From NCBI GenBank assembly GCA_950022655.1, contig OX465589.1:28993970-29057969 (forward strand): a stretch of DNA of 64,000 nucleotides. The letters are read 5' to 3'. Both the position numbers and the translations under genes were made by a program. The notes under the pieces were generated by a model that saw only the letters and a program-made list of their open reading frames with translations, was not told the origin of the DNA and searched no databases. The DNA comes from Alentia gelatinosa (Eukaryota; Annelida; Polychaeta; Phyllodocida; Polynoidae). Positions 21,001 through 32,460 of the stretch are shown here, piece by piece (positions within the stretch are counted from its first letter, which is position 1; each line of letters starts with the position of its first letter).

Positions 21001-22374
21001 CTATACAATATGATTGGTTTTTATCGATCGCTTGAAGGCCGCAACAGACTCCAGTTTCTGAGTTTCACTACCCAAGGCATCCCAGAGTTTGATTCCCCTA
21101 TACATTGGAGACCGAACATATTTCGTAGTTCTATGAGTATGGCTTATGAGTCGCACTTTTGTGTCGCTCCGTATTCCTCTAACAGTAGTATCTAAACATG
21201 TCACATCCTGTGCAATCTTATACATTATTTTGGTTAGCTGTACCTTTCTGCAGTCGCTCAAGTGATCAACACCAAGGGTAGTATGGAGATCAGAGACTCT
21301 TTGTTTCCTTACATAAAATCCTTGCACAATCCTAAGCGCACAATTTTGCAACTTCTGAAGCTTTTCAATTTCACTTACATTGGCCCCGTCAATTATAAAT
21401 CCACTATACTCCATAATAGGCCGTATACACACACAGTATATTTCTTTAGCAACTTCAAGCAACAGAGACTTTCTTATCTTGGCCAGCCTGAATATTCGAT
21501 TACTTACACTTTTTGTCACGTCTTTAATATATGATTTGATGTCCAGGTTCCGATCTAGTTTCACGCCTAGGTACTTATAATTGGTTTTGGTTTGAAGTAG
21601 AGTATCACCACATATTATATCCATATTAGGAAGATGCCTCTGTCGCATGTCAGAACAATACCAGCATGTTTTTGTTTTCATGACATTCAAACATAATCCA
21701 TTCTGGGCACACCAGTCGTTCACTACCGCAACTGCTACAGATAGCCTGTCGCACGCTATAGTAGGATTTAGATCACTAGTGTGTAGGATCAAATCATCCG
21801 CATACTGGATAAAAGAAACACCTTCCACCAAATCACACATGTCGTTAATGAATACATTGAAGAGAAGAGGGCCAAGCACCGACCCCTGGGGAACACCCGA
21901 TTTGATCGCTACTCTTCCAGACCTGACACCATTAACAATGACTCGTTGCTTCCTTTCAGCTAAGTAGTCAGTTAACCACTTTACATAAATTACTGGTAAG
22001 TACAAAAGCCTTTCAAGTTTTGTTAAAAGCAAGCTATGCAGGACTGAATCAAAGGCCTTCTTTATGTCCACGAAACAGGACGCAGTCACCTGCGCCCTGT
22101 CCCGTGAGACATAAAGGGCATCCAGGAGCTTCCAGATCGCATCCTCTGTCCCTAGACCAGGGCAGAAGCCATACTGGGCATCAGTCAGGAATCCATGGCG
22201 CTCTATCTGGGCAGACAATTTTCTATACATAACTTTTTCGATTATTTTGGCCGGAATAGGCAAAAGTGATATCGGCCTCCAGTTAGAGATGTTAGCATGA
22301 TTTCCCCCTTTGGGCATAGGTATAACTGTAGCCTCCTTCTAACTCACTGGTATAGTACATAACCTAAATGACAC
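21001..22374 (-). pseudogene. LINE-2 reverse transcriptase, C-terminal part
   Basis: The open frame begins at Met 22,317 (MPKGGNHANISNWRPISLLP), but the same phase continues upstream to the DIRS junction at 22,378 through one in-frame TAG near 22,340. RT motifs are CFVDIKKAFDSV, GVPQGSVLGPLLF and the catalytic QYADDLILH. A basic C-terminal region with CVRPIMEYSG-type LINE sequence follows. The upstream continuation is at 31,033, on the other side of the DIRS copies. It copies LINE RNA at the nicked target when intact. Confidence 0.9.
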
Positions 22375-22377
22375 ATT

Positions 22378-22575
22378 GGTTACCCATGGCCGTTGGTCAG
22401 GGGTGGTCATTGCTCCCCCTGGTGTTCCCCCCTCTCGTGCGACACGAGCGCCCCTCCTGCCCCCTAGCGGCTTTCACACGTACTGCGCAGTCACGAGCGC
22501 TGCCACGCCATCGGTCCCGGTCTCACTTCTTCTCCAGCTGTACTGCAGTACACACCTACTCCAGTCTTTCTCGTC
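22378..22575 (+). repeat. DIRS split repeat A1 (198 bp)
   Basis: It runs from GGTTACCCATGGCCGTTGG to CAGTCTTTCTCGTC and is nearly identical to 26,820-27,017 (A2) and 30,498-30,695 (A2 of copy 2). It is the left end of the element, directly next to LINE-2 sequence. Confidence 0.9.
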
Positions 22576-22675
22576 TTTTTGGCCACGTGCTCGCTGCCTT
22601 CACTCAACGAGTAAAGGCCGGCACGTCCATTCTACCACGAGGAACAGGCATCACGAGTGAGAAGTCGAGGACAAC

Positions 22676-23701
22676 ATGGGTCCACCGAATACCCGCAGCA
22701 ACCCCGTCGCTGGACCATCCCAAGGACCGGACACAGAAGGTACGGTCACGGACTCGAGGCAAACGGGTACGGAGCATGTGGCGTCGGTCTCCGACAACGG
22801 CTCGACCGTTAAGTCCTCGAGGATGACCGCCCTGGAGAACAAGATGGATACCATGATGGAGGCCATCAACAGAATGTCTCGCCAACGATCCTCGTCCCGG
22901 GCTTCGAGGTCGAGGCCGCCGACGGAACCGACAGCCGTGGAGGTCCGGACCAGGGAATGGGCGAACGAGCAGACCGCACGGCTACCACCACCGAGGCAGC
23001 TGCGGGAGCAGTACGTGCCGGAGGATTTTCTACAAAGGGAGCTCGACCGTGAGGCCCTACGACATGACAGAACGGCTGGTAAGTTGGCCTCAGATTTGAC
23101 CACCTCTCGTTTAATTTCCAAGCCGTTCATGTTTGTGGACCGTGAGGGGATATATACCCTCAGTCAGAAACTCGAGGTCAGGGGTACGCTGGGCCCCCTC
23201 GAGTACATCAGTGCTTTCCTGGCTCTCATGGAGGACGACCGTGCTACCCAGGAGTGCGACCGTAAGGATATGTATCGCCACCTCCATCAGGTCTCCGTGG
23301 ACGTTCAGGCACGGCCGTGGGCCGGCGTGTGCCGTTGGTCTAACTTCATTTTTGACCAGGTGGAGGCAGGACGTATTTATTGGTCGGATCATGTACGAAT
23401 CCAGGATGAACGGGTTCGTCTGGCCATGACCCCTACGGGTGGGAACGGTTCAAGTCAAGGAGGAGAGAAGTCCGGAGGGCACGAGCTGCCATGCCGGGCA
23501 TACAACTCGGAGAGGGGGTGTCGCCAGCGCAACGGCCACCAGGAGCGGGGAATTAATTGGTTACATGTGTGCTCCTTCTGCGACTCGGTCGGCAGGATGT
23601 GCACACACTCCATCCACGCCTGTAACCGCAAGCTATCGTACGGCGTGGGGTCACGCTGGACACGTGGCGAACACAAAGGACGCTTACGACACGCCCACTG
23701 A
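22676..23701 (+). CDS. DIRS copy 1 Gag-like ORF1
   Basis: An open frame of 341 residues. A disordered, charged N-terminus is followed by a central helical region. Near residues 273-317 there is a Cys/His cluster: CRAYNSERGCRQRNGH, then CSFCDSV, then HSIHAC, a CCCH-like finger common in DIRS Gag proteins. The product should bind element RNA. It overlaps the start of the RT ORF (23,439) in another phase, as is common in this order. The first Met after the A1 repeat was taken as start. Copy 2 lacks most of this ORF. Confidence 0.75.
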   Translation: MGPPNTRSNPVAGPSQGPDTEGTVTDSRQTGTEHVASVSDNGSTVKSSRMTALENKMDTMMEAINRMSRQRSSSRASRSRPPTEPTAVEVRTREWANEQTARLPPPRQLREQYVPEDFLQRELDREALRHDRTAGKLASDLTTSRLISKPFMFVDREGIYTLSQKLEVRGTLGPLEYISAFLALMEDDRATQECDRKDMYRHLHQVSVDVQARPWAGVCRWSNFIFDQVEAGRIYWSDHVRIQDERVRLAMTPTGGNGSSQGGEKSGGHELPCRAYNSERGCRQRNGHQERGINWLHVCSFCDSVGRMCTHSIHACNRKLSYGVGSRWTRGEHKGRLRHAH

Positions 23702-25445
23702 ATCCACTCCCAGTATTATCAGTGACAGCGTGTACAGCGAGCAATTGCCTCGGCAATTGCCCCGGGGAGAAATGGACACAGCTGCTCCGCCAGACTTCTC
23801 GGCCATAAGGGAGGTCTGTGAGACCGGTGTCCCCTCCCCCGGCATCCGGACGGACCCCGGGGCGTTCGCAGACCACAGGCGGGCCCACTGGCCGGACTTC
23901 GCCGGGCCCGGGCCGCCGGGACACGCATACATCTACTCGGAGGTGCGGCAAACCGGGCTGCCCAACGCACTGGGGGCACGGATCGAGCTCCCATCCGACC
24001 TCAACGTACCGGCCTGGGTACGTTACCTCGGGGAGGCACCGGAGAGGAGGGAGCTACTGGACTTTGTGCGCTACGGGTTCCCTCTGGGGTACATCGGGCC
24101 GACCAGCGACACCCAAGGGGTACCCAATCATCCCAGCGCCACGGGGTACCCAGAGCACATCAGAGAGTTCATTAAGAAGGAACGCGGGCACAGTAACCTA
24201 CTGGGACCATTCCAGGAACCCCCGTTCTCACCCTGGTGCCACGTGTCGCCATTAATGACACGCGAAAAACGAGCCTCCAACGACCGGTGTGTCATTACGG
24301 ATATGACGTACCCAAAGGAGCAAAGTGTAAATGGGTATATCATCAAAAACTCCGTCTACGGGCCGGAGCGCGACCACTGCCTCCCGACTGTCGACAGCTT
24401 CGTCGGCCGCCTGTTGGCCTCCGGGCCCGGTAGCTATATGTCCACCATCGACATCGCCAGGGCCTATAAGAACTTCAGGTGCGACCCCCTCGACTGGCCG
24501 TTGTTATGCTTTGCATGGGAGGACGGGTACTTCTGTGATACGGCCATGCCGTTCGGTGCCCGGGCCTCGTCGTACCACATGCAGTGCGTGGCAGACTGCA
24601 TCGTGGGTATCCTCGGCCAGAAGGGGGTCGAGGCATGTATGTACCTGGACGACCTGATCATCCTGTCCCCGAGCCGGGCCAAGGCGACCGCCGACTTTAA
24701 CATCGCCCGTGAGCTTTTCAACGAACTCGGGCTCCCGGAGGCACGAGAGAAGGCACAGACCCTGGCGCCGGTCGTTACGTGGCTGGGCATTGTCATCAAT
24801 GCCCCGGAGATGTCCCTCACCATCCCCGAGGACAAGCTGCTGGACGTACGGGCGCATGTGAGGGCGGTTTCAGCTAAACGATCACTGACGAAACGCCAAC
24901 TACAATCGGTCCTCGGCAAAATACTTCACGTGTCGAAGTGCGTTCGTGAGTAAATTGCTCGAGGCCCTACGGAGGATGTCTGGCTTCTACGTGAATATGC
25001 AAGACTTGCAATGGTTCCTCCGCTTCGCTGAGGGCTGGAACGGCCACGCCCTCATTCCTCGCGGCCCGCCTACCAAGTGTATCATCGTCGATGCGTGCCT
25101 CTCGGGCATCGGAGGTACAGACGGGAAGTACTCATACTCCGGGCAGGTGTGCCCTGTCAGCGACCTCGTCGACTGTATCACCGAGCTCGAGGCACTTAAC
25201 ACCATATTCGCGATGAATACGTTCCTCACCGACCGGGATCGAGGCACGCGGGTAGAAGTCTTCTGTGATAACCTGGTCACCGTCCAGGCACTCACATCCG
25301 GACGGGCCAGGAACTCAGTCCTTGCGGAGTGTGCCCGTCAAGCCTGGATGGTCTAGGCAAAATTACAGATCGACTTCATCTACACGCACGTTCCGGGGGC
25401 ACTCAACACCGTGGCGGATGCCCTCAGCCGTGCTCACCTGACCTC
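23439..25445 (+). pseudogene. DIRS copy 1 reverse transcriptase-RNase H
   Basis: The RT frame (23,439-24,953) shows CHVSPLMTREK, NDRCVITDMTYP, TIDIARAYKNFRC, CDTAMPFGARASSYHMQC and the catalytic MYLDDLIIL. RNase H continues from 24,946 with IIVDACLSGIGG, ELEALNTIFAM and VFCDNLVTVQAL. A stop follows (TAG at 25,354), then the readable THVPGALNTVADALSRAHL. Compared with copy 2, copy 1 has lost about 17 bases near 24,944 and about 13 bases near 24,996 and has gained that stop, so the polyprotein is broken although each catalytic block is intact. Confidence 0.9.
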
Positions 25446-25453
25446 GAGGGAAT

Positions 25454-26518
25454 TTGACAAAGTGGCCACGTTCACCAAATTCCATTCCCTCACTGAAATT
25501 ATGCCATGTACCCACGCGGCATTTATTCCTGTTCTGCGTCTCACATGCAGATCCGGCGCTACGCTGTCTCCAGACGAGGGCATCTGCTCGACAATCAGAG
25601 GCACGTGCCCCCGGAACGGTCGCGAACCAGCGGAGCGCCATCGCGACCTACCTCGCGTTCTGCCGGCGGATGGGGGCCGACCCGCAGAGGCCCACGGTGA
25701 GCTTTACCACGGCGTACCTCGAATACGTCGCGGACCACGCCCCCTCGCCGGCCACGGTCGCGAATCACCTCTCACACGTGCGGTCGCACCTGCGACTGAC
25801 GGGAGGGGATGTCGCACCCACGGCGGACTTCCGGATCAGGCGGGCCCTCGAGGCGATGCGGCAAAACAAGACCTATCAGCCCAACGTGAAACCACCAGTG
25901 CCGTTGGCCGTGATCCGGGCCGTCCTCGCGGCCCTTACGGACTCTCCAATTCACCTCGCTCTATGGGCCGCTATCCTGATCATTTATTACGCGGCTCTGA
26001 GGCAGAGCGAAGTGGCGCCCCCGACGGCCTCGAGGTACGACACGGCGCGACACCTATCGCGCCGGGATGTGGTGGTCGGCCGTCGACACGTGACCGTCCG
26101 GGTGAAAGCCGCCAAAAACATGCAGCACGTGGGGGAGGAGAAAACGGTCACGCTGCAGGAGTCACTCGATCCGCGGTTCTGCCCGGTACGTGCTATACGT
26201 CAGATGCTGGTGGCGTCCCCTACGGCCAGCCCCGAGGACCTGTTCCTCCAGCACGTACACTGAGCGACCGTTACGACCAGGATCCTCACTAAAGAGTGGA
26301 AAGGCATTCTGCAAGTTGCACACCAGCCACCTACCTTTATGCTGCATGGACTTCGCAAGGCCGCAGCTACCCAGGCATACCAGGCCGGTATGCCAGAACT
26401 CTCCATCCAAAGGTATGGCGGCTGGAGGTCTAACGCCCATAGGACGTACATAACGAACAATGACGCCGACTCAGTCAACCGTGCATTGGTACAGTCCCTA
26501 CTCAACAAAAACTCTTAA
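25454..26518 (+). pseudogene. DIRS copy 1 tyrosine recombinase
   Basis: The frame runs from 25,454 to a TGA at 26,261 and stays readable to TAA at 26,516. The first catalytic Arg is in YYAALRQSEV. The HxxR box HGLRKAAAT, a Trp/His position in RYGGWRS and a following RTYI tyrosine come after the TGA. These enzymes recombine the circular cDNA into the genome without a staggered cut. It overlaps the 3' part of the RT-RNase H frame in another phase. In copy 2 the TGA codon reads GGA. Translation would need that stop reverted. Confidence 0.85.
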
Positions 26519-26557
26519 TTACTCCCTCCCACCCTCTCCTTTTAATGGCTCTTTGGC

Positions 26558-27354
26558 ATTTTTATTTACCATATACAATTTATCATGTATTGTATCACGT
26601 ACAATTAACATTTATATTGTATATCATATTTTCTTATCATAATTGACCGTTACTCTATTTGTCAATTACATTTACCTTATTACTCATATTAATATCATAT
26701 TCATATGTCGTCCAATAAGGTCGGCATAAAATTCTACCATATACTACCATATAAAATTCAATAAAATTTTATGTTCCCAAGCCCCTGCTTCTCTCCTTTT
26801 ATCCAGGGTAGGGGTAATGGGTTACCCATGGCCGTTGGTCAGGGGTGGTCATTGCTCCCCCTGGTGTTCCCCCCTCTCGCGCGACACGAGCGCCCCTCCT
26901 GCCCCCTAGCGGCTTTCACACGTACTGCGCAGTCACGAGCGCGGCCACGCCATCGGTCCCGGTCTCACTTCTTCTCCAGCTGTACTGCAGTACACACCTA
27001 CTCCAGTCTTTCTCGTCCCACCCACCCTCAACCTCACTCCTTTTTCCTACTCACGTAGGCCCCTTTTTATCCTTTTCCTACTCACGTAGGCCATTTTTAT
27101 TTACCATATACAATTTATCATGTATTGTATCACGTACAATTAACATTTATATTGTATATCATATTTTCTTATCATAATTGACCGTTACTCTATTTGTCAA
27201 TTACATTTACCTTATTACTCATATTAATATCATATTCATATGTCGTCCAATAAGGTCGGCATAAAATTCTACCATATACTACCATATAAAATTCAATAAA
27301 ATTTTATGTTCCCAAGCCCCTGCTTCTCTCCTTTTATCCAGGGTAGGGGTAATG
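26558..27354 (+). repeat. DIRS split repeats B1-A2-B2
   Basis: B1 (26,558-26,819) starts ATTTTTATTTACC and ends GGGTAGGGGTAATG. A2 (26,820-27,017) repeats A1. A short spacer with two CCTACTCACGTAGGCC units follows, then B2 (27,093-27,354), which matches B1 over its full 262 bp. Together with A1 this is the A1...B1A2B2 pattern that lets a circular intermediate be completed by recombination. Confidence 0.9.
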
Positions 27355-27536
27355 CAGTAGAAAAGTGAACTCGTCTGCTAAAATAATAAGACCATCCCTT
27401 ATAACCCGGCTAGAAATATCACTTATCCCCGAGGACTTATAGATCGAGATCCCTTCTATCAACAATATCATCTTCCTCGCTATTTAGCGGTAGTTCCCCC
27501 AGCTTTCCTAGTAGGTCCATATGAGCGTCTATATCT
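27355..27536. repeat. Copied LINE-2 flank between the DIRS copies
   Basis: These 182 bases are identical by eye to 31,033-31,214, which is the continuation of the LINE-2 RT region, and both follow a B2 repeat. The copy ends abruptly at TATATCT. It shows that the right half of the DIRS element and its flank were duplicated after insertion. Confidence 0.9.
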
Positions 27537-27757
27537 ATGTCTATAAGCCGGACACTCGGTTTGCGCCGCCGACACCAAGGCGCTCCCACAACAGAGTTAA
27601 AAAAACGGACCGGACGCGCCCCGCGAGTGAGCGAGGCGTGTCGCTCGCCCCCCCCCCGCCCAGTACGTCCGCACCACAGCGGAAGGGGGGCTCAACGATC
27701 AAAGGGTGCATCAGGGGTTACGCAACACCCCACGTGTCAACAACACCTCCCGCCGGA
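27537..27757 (+). other. Unmatched segment at the duplication junction
   Basis: It sits between the LINE flank copy and the point (near 27,758) where DIRS copy 2 begins to match copy 1. It is GC-rich, with a C10 run near 27,650. Its frame runs open into the DIRS frame, so it may come from another DIRS copy. No match to copy 1 was seen. Confidence 0.5.
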
Positions 27758-27914
27758 CATGTGGCGAACACAAAGGACGCTTACGACATGCCCACTGAAT
27801 CCACTCCCAGTATTATCAGTGACAGCGTGTACAGCGAGCAATTGCCTCGGCAATTGCCCCGGGGAGAAATGGACACAGCCGCTCCGCCAGACTTCTCGGC
27901 CATAAGGGAGGTCT

Positions 27915-29155
27915 GTGAGACCGGTGTCCCCTCCCCCGGCATCCGGACGGACCCCGGGGCGTTCACAGACCACAGGCGGGCCCACTGGCCAGACTTCGCC
28001 GGGCCCGGGCCGCCGGGACACGCATACAGTCTACGGGCAGGAGCGCGACCACTGCCTCCCGACCATCGACAGCTTCGTCGGCCGCCTGGTGGCCTCCGGG
28101 CCCGGTAGCTATATGTCCACCATCGACATCGCCAGGGCCTATAAGAACTTCAGGTGCGACCCCCTCGACTGGCCGTTGTTATGCTTTGCATGGGAGGACG
28201 GGTACTTCTGTGATACGGCCATGCCGTTCGGTGCCCGGGCCTCGTCGTACCACATGCAGTGCGTGGCAGACTGCATCGTGGGTATCCTCGGCCAGAAGGG
28301 GGTCGAGGCATGTATGTACCTGGACGACCTGATCATCCTGTCCCCGAGCCGGGCCAAGGCGACCGCCGACTTTAACATCGCCCGTGAGCTTTTCAACAAA
28401 CTCGGGCTCCCGGAGGCACGAGAGAAGGCACAGACCCCGGCGCCGGTCGTTACGTGGCTGGGCATTGTCATCAATGCCCCGGAGATGTCCCTCACCATCC
28501 CCGAAGACAAGCTGCTGGACGTACGGGCGCATGTGAGGGCGGTTTCAGCTAAACGATCACTGAGGAAACGCCAACTACAATCGGTCCTCGGCAAAATACT
28601 TCACGTGTCGAAGTGCATACGGCCGGCCCGGCCGTTCGTGAGTAAATTGCTCGAGGCCCTACGGAGGATGTCTGGCTTCTACGTGAATATCAACGCCGAG
28701 ATGCGGCAAGACTTGCAATGGTTCCTCCGCTTCCCTGAGGGCTGGAACGGCCACGCCCTCATTCCTCGCGGCCCGCCTACCAAGTGTATCATCGTCGATG
28801 CGTGCCTCTCGGGCATCGGAGGTACAGACGGGAAGTACTCGTACTCCGGGCAGGTGTGCCCTGTCAGCGACCCCGTCGACTGTATCGCCGAGCTCGAGGC
28901 ACTTAACACCATATTCGCGATGAATACGTTCCTCACCGACCGGGATCGAGGCACGCGGGTAGAAGTCTTCTGTGATAACCTGGGCACCGTCCAGGCACTC
29001 ACATCCGGACGGGCCAGGAACTCAGTCCTTGCGGAGTGTGCCCATCAAGCCTGGATGGTCCAGGCAAAATTACAGATCGACTTCATCTACACGCACGTTC
29101 CGGGGGCACTCAACACCGTGGCGGATGCCCTCAGCCGTGCTCACCTGACCTCGAG
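27915..29155 (+). pseudogene. DIRS copy 2 reverse transcriptase-RNase H
   Basis: The frame is open from upstream of 27,915 through RT (TIDIARAYKN, MPFGARASSYHMQC, catalytic MYLDDLIIL) and RNase H (DACLSGIGG, ELEALN, VFCDNLGTVQAL, HVPGALNTVADALS). It stays open to 30,131, overlapping the recombinase in another phase. The N-terminal RT fingers region is deleted, so activity is unlikely. Where copy 1 has stop and indel lesions, this copy is open. Confidence 0.85.
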
Positions 29156-29160
29156 GGAAT

Positions 29161-30196
29161 TTGACAAAGCGGCCACGTTCACCAAATTCCATTCCCTCAC
29201 TGAAATTATGCCATGTACCCACGCGGCATTTATTCCTGTTCTACGTCTCACATGCAGATCCGGCGCTACGCTGTCTCCAGACGAGGGCATCTGCTCGACA
29301 ATCAGAGGCACGTGCCCCCGGAACGGTCGCGAACCAGCGGAGCGCCGTCGCGACCTACCTCGCATTCTGCCGGCGGATGGGGGCCGACCCGCAGAGGCCC
29401 AAGGTGAGCTTTACCACGGCGTACCTCGAATACGTCGCGGACCATGCCCCCTCGCCGGCCACGGTCGCGAATCACCTCTCACACGTGCGGTCGCACCTGC
29501 GACTGACGGGAGGGGATGTCGCACCCACGGAGGACTTCCGGATCAGGCGGGCCCTCGAGGCGATGCGGCGAAACAAGACCTATCAGCCCAACGTGAAACC
29601 ACCAGTGCCGTTGGCCGTGATCTGGGCCGTCCTCGCGGACCTTACGGACTCTCCAATTCACCTCGCTCTACGGGCCGCTATCCTGATCATTTATTACGTG
29701 GCTCTGAGGCAGAGCGAAGTGGCGCCCCCGACGGCCTCGAGGTACGACGTGGCGCGACACCTATCGTGCCGGGATGTGGTGGTCGGCCGTCGACACGTGA
29801 CCGTCCGTGGGGGAGGAGAAAACGGTCACGCTGCAGGAGTCACTCGATCCGCGGTTCTGCCCGGTACGTGCTATACGTCAGATGCTGGTGGCGTCCCCTA
29901 CGGCCAGCCCCAAGGACCCGTTCCTCCAGCACGTACACGGAGCGACCGTTACGACCAGGATCCTCACTAAAGAGTGGAAAGGCATTCTGCAAGTTGCACA
30001 CCAGCCACCTACCTTTACGCTGCATGGACTTCGCAAGGCCGCAGCTACCCAGGCATACCAGGCCGGTATGCCAGAACTCTCCATCCAAAGGTATGGCGGC
30101 TGGAGGTCTAACGCCCATAGGACGTACATAACAAACAATGACGCCGACTCAGTCAACCGTGCATTGGTACAGTCCCTACTCAACAAAAACTCTTAA
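29161..30196 (+). pseudogene. DIRS copy 2 tyrosine recombinase
   Basis: The N-terminal frame is 29,161 to about 29,800; after a deletion of about 32 bases (copy 1 has an extra KAAKNMQH stretch) the phase shifts. The C-terminal frame (29,807-30,196) carries HGLRKAAAT, RYGGWRS and the ending LLNKNS. The catalytic set is present across the two frames, so only the deletion disables it. Confidence 0.85.
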
Positions 30197-30235
30197 TTAC
30201 TCCCTCCCACCCTCTCCTTTTAATGGCTCTTTGGC

Positions 30236-31032
30236 ATTTTTATTTACCATATACAATTTATCATGTATTGTATCACGTACAATTAACATTTATATTGTAT
30301 ATCATATTTTCTTATCATAATTGACCGTTACTCTATTTGTCAATTACATTTACCTTATTACTCATATTAATATCATATTCATATGTCGTCCAATAAGGTC
30401 GGCATAAAATTTTACCATATACTACCATATAAAATTCAATAAAATTTTATGTTCCCAAGCCCCTGCTTCTCTCCTTTTATCCAGGGTAGGGGTAATGGGT
30501 TACCCATGGCCGTTGGTCAGGGGTGGTCATTGCTCCCCCTGGTGTTCCCCCCTCTTGCGCGACACGAGCGCCCCTCCTGCCCCCTAGCGGCTTTCACACG
30601 TACTGCGCAGTCACGAGCGCGGCCACGCCATCGGTCCCGGTCTCACTTCTTCTCCAGCTGTACTGCAGTACACACCTACTCCAGTCTTTCTCGTCCCACC
30701 CACCCTCAACCTCACTCCTTTTTCCTACTCACGTAGGCCCCTTTTTATCCTTTTCCTACTCACGTAGGCCATTTTTATTTACCATATACAATTTATCATG
30801 TATTGTATCACGTACAATTAACATTTATATTGTATATCATATTTTCTTATCATAATTGACCGTTACTCTATTTGTCAATTACATTTACCTTATTACTCAT
30901 ATTAATATCATATTCATATGTCGTCCAATAAGGTCGGCATAAAATTTTACCATATACTACCATATAAAATTCAATAAAATTTTATGTTCCCAAGCCCCTG
31001 CTTCTCTCCTTTTATCCAGGGTAGGGGTAATG
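30236..31032 (+). repeat. DIRS copy 2 split repeats B1-A2-B2
   Basis: B1 30,236-30,497, A2 30,498-30,695 and B2 30,771-31,032 match those of copy 1 with only a few substitutions. The right border GGGTAATG is followed by the same LINE-2 flank as copy 1. Confidence 0.9.
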
Positions 31033-32460
31033 CAGTAGAAAAGTGAACTCGTCTGCTAAAATAATAAGACCATCCCTTATAACCCGGCTAGAAATATCAC
31101 TTATCCCCGAGGACTTATAGATCGAGATCCCTTCTATCAACAATATCATCTTCCTCGCTATTTAGCGGTAGTTCCCCCAGCTTTCCTAGTAGGTCCATAT
31201 GAGCGTCTATATCTGTCTCAAGAAATAATTCAGTACCAATATTCCCAAAATACTTGTTCACATAATCCGATGTCTCAGCTTCGGGCACTACTTCACCAGT
31301 CTCTTCAACTAACCTACAATCATATAGTTCTCCTTTGCCATCTGTTAGATTTCTAATGTGTCTCCAGAAGTCTCTTGGAGCTGAGCGTGACTGGTCTATG
31401 GCCTCTCTACAATACGCATCTTTGGCGTTTCAGAGATCGCTCATGATTTCTTTACTTAGGCCCCTAGCCTCTCTCAAGCTCTCAATGCATTGTTATTTTG
31501 AAATGAGTCTATTAAGACTGCCCGATTATGAATTTTGGATAGGACACAGTCTGTAATCCATGGGCCTTTCTTTTTCTTGAATGACATGGTCACGAGTGGA
31601 CACGTAGCATCAAGATATGCAGTAATATGATCTAGAATAGTTTGCCACTGCTTATTGGGGTCGGTGCTTGACCATAGTTCTCTCCAGTCACAATCAACTA
31701 AATAATAAGCAAAGGAGTCGTAATTATAATCACAATAATTCCTGCCTTCGAACTTGATACTATCCTTTTTTTCTTTATCTTTCTTTCTATATGCATATAT
31801 TAACAGGTGATCACTAAAATATATATTCGATACCCCACTAGTTCTCACATATTGGGAATTTGTATAACAGTGATCAATAACAGTACCACCATGTTCCCCC
31901 TCATCGTCTACGTTTGGCCTTGTTACACCATCTATTAGTTGTTTAAGGTTATAATCTTTTGTAAGGTTAAGTAAGCGATTTGTCAAGCTATTTTGACGAT
32001 CGTATAGATTAATGTTGAAGTCGCCATATATCCACAACTCCGTATTTGACAATTCATCATCCTCTAGTATCGCTTGCATATGCTCTGAGAACCTTTCAAA
32101 TGACTCATTTTGTGGACGATAACATGTAACAATTGTCATAGCCTTGTTATTAGGCTTAGATGTTTTTAGACACAAGACTTCAATATCCTTATCTACTCTA
32201 CTATGGCGGGATATCAGATTAGTATACGGACTAAATAATTTTGAAACATAGCACACTAAACCACCACCAATTTTGTCTTCTCGGTCTATCCTGTAAACTT
32301 TGTGATTAGGTATCTGCATCATTCGATCTAGATGTCCTGTCTTTAACCATGTTTCGGATACACCAATGTAGTCATAGTTGTCAAGTAATATCCCAACTTG
32401 TTGGACCTTATGATAAAGACTTCTTGCATTGAAATGACAAAACTTGATAATGCCAATGTA
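31033..32460 (-). pseudogene. LINE-2 AP endonuclease and RT N-terminus
   Basis: The main frame (31,474-32,322) stays readable upstream to a stop near 32,460, giving a start region FCHFNARSLYHK, typical of CR1/L2 endonucleases. Motifs: VSETWLK, KIGGGLVCYVSK, CYRPQNES, YGDFNINL, VIDHCYTN and FSDHLLIY. After a frame break near 31,474 the linker and RT start (IYKSSGISDIS, LADEFTFLL) run to the DIRS junction at 31,033. No Met upstream of the MM at 32,322 is evident, and the frame begins inside the last 5' monomer. Confidence 0.85.

Larger units (their letters stand above)
22378..27354 (+). mobile_element. DIRS-order (Ngaro/PAT-like) retroelement, copy 1
   Basis: GC-rich against its AT-rich surroundings. 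It has Gag-like, RT/RNase H and tyrosine-recombinase ORFs and split direct repeats in the order A1 - ORFs - B1-A2-B2, the hallmark of Ngaro and PAT elements, which integrate through a circular intermediate. No methylase domain is found. It has no target duplication, as expected for tyrosine recombinases. It is inserted in the RT of LINE-2. Lesions: loss of about 17 bases at 24,944, loss of about 13 at 24,996, a TAG at 25,354 and a TGA at 26,261. Confidence 0.9.
27758..31032 (+). mobile_element. DIRS-order element, copy 2 (5'-truncated, internally deleted)
   Basis: It matches copy 1 from about 23,657 onward with few substitutions. It lacks A1, Gag and a stretch of about 420 bases (23,936-24,355 in copy 1), joined at 28,028. 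RT-RNase H is otherwise open and lacks the copy 1 stop. The recombinase has lost about 32 bases near 29,810, which shifts its frame. B1-A2-B2 are complete (30,236-31,032). Copy 1 and copy 2 differ in which genes are damaged. Confidence 0.9.

Noticed and set aside
23450..24920. Many minus-strand ORFs opposite the DIRS element (for example 24,464-24,919)
   Set aside because: GC-rich shadow frames of the RT and Gag genes. They lack domains, and the plus-strand frames have catalytic motifs.
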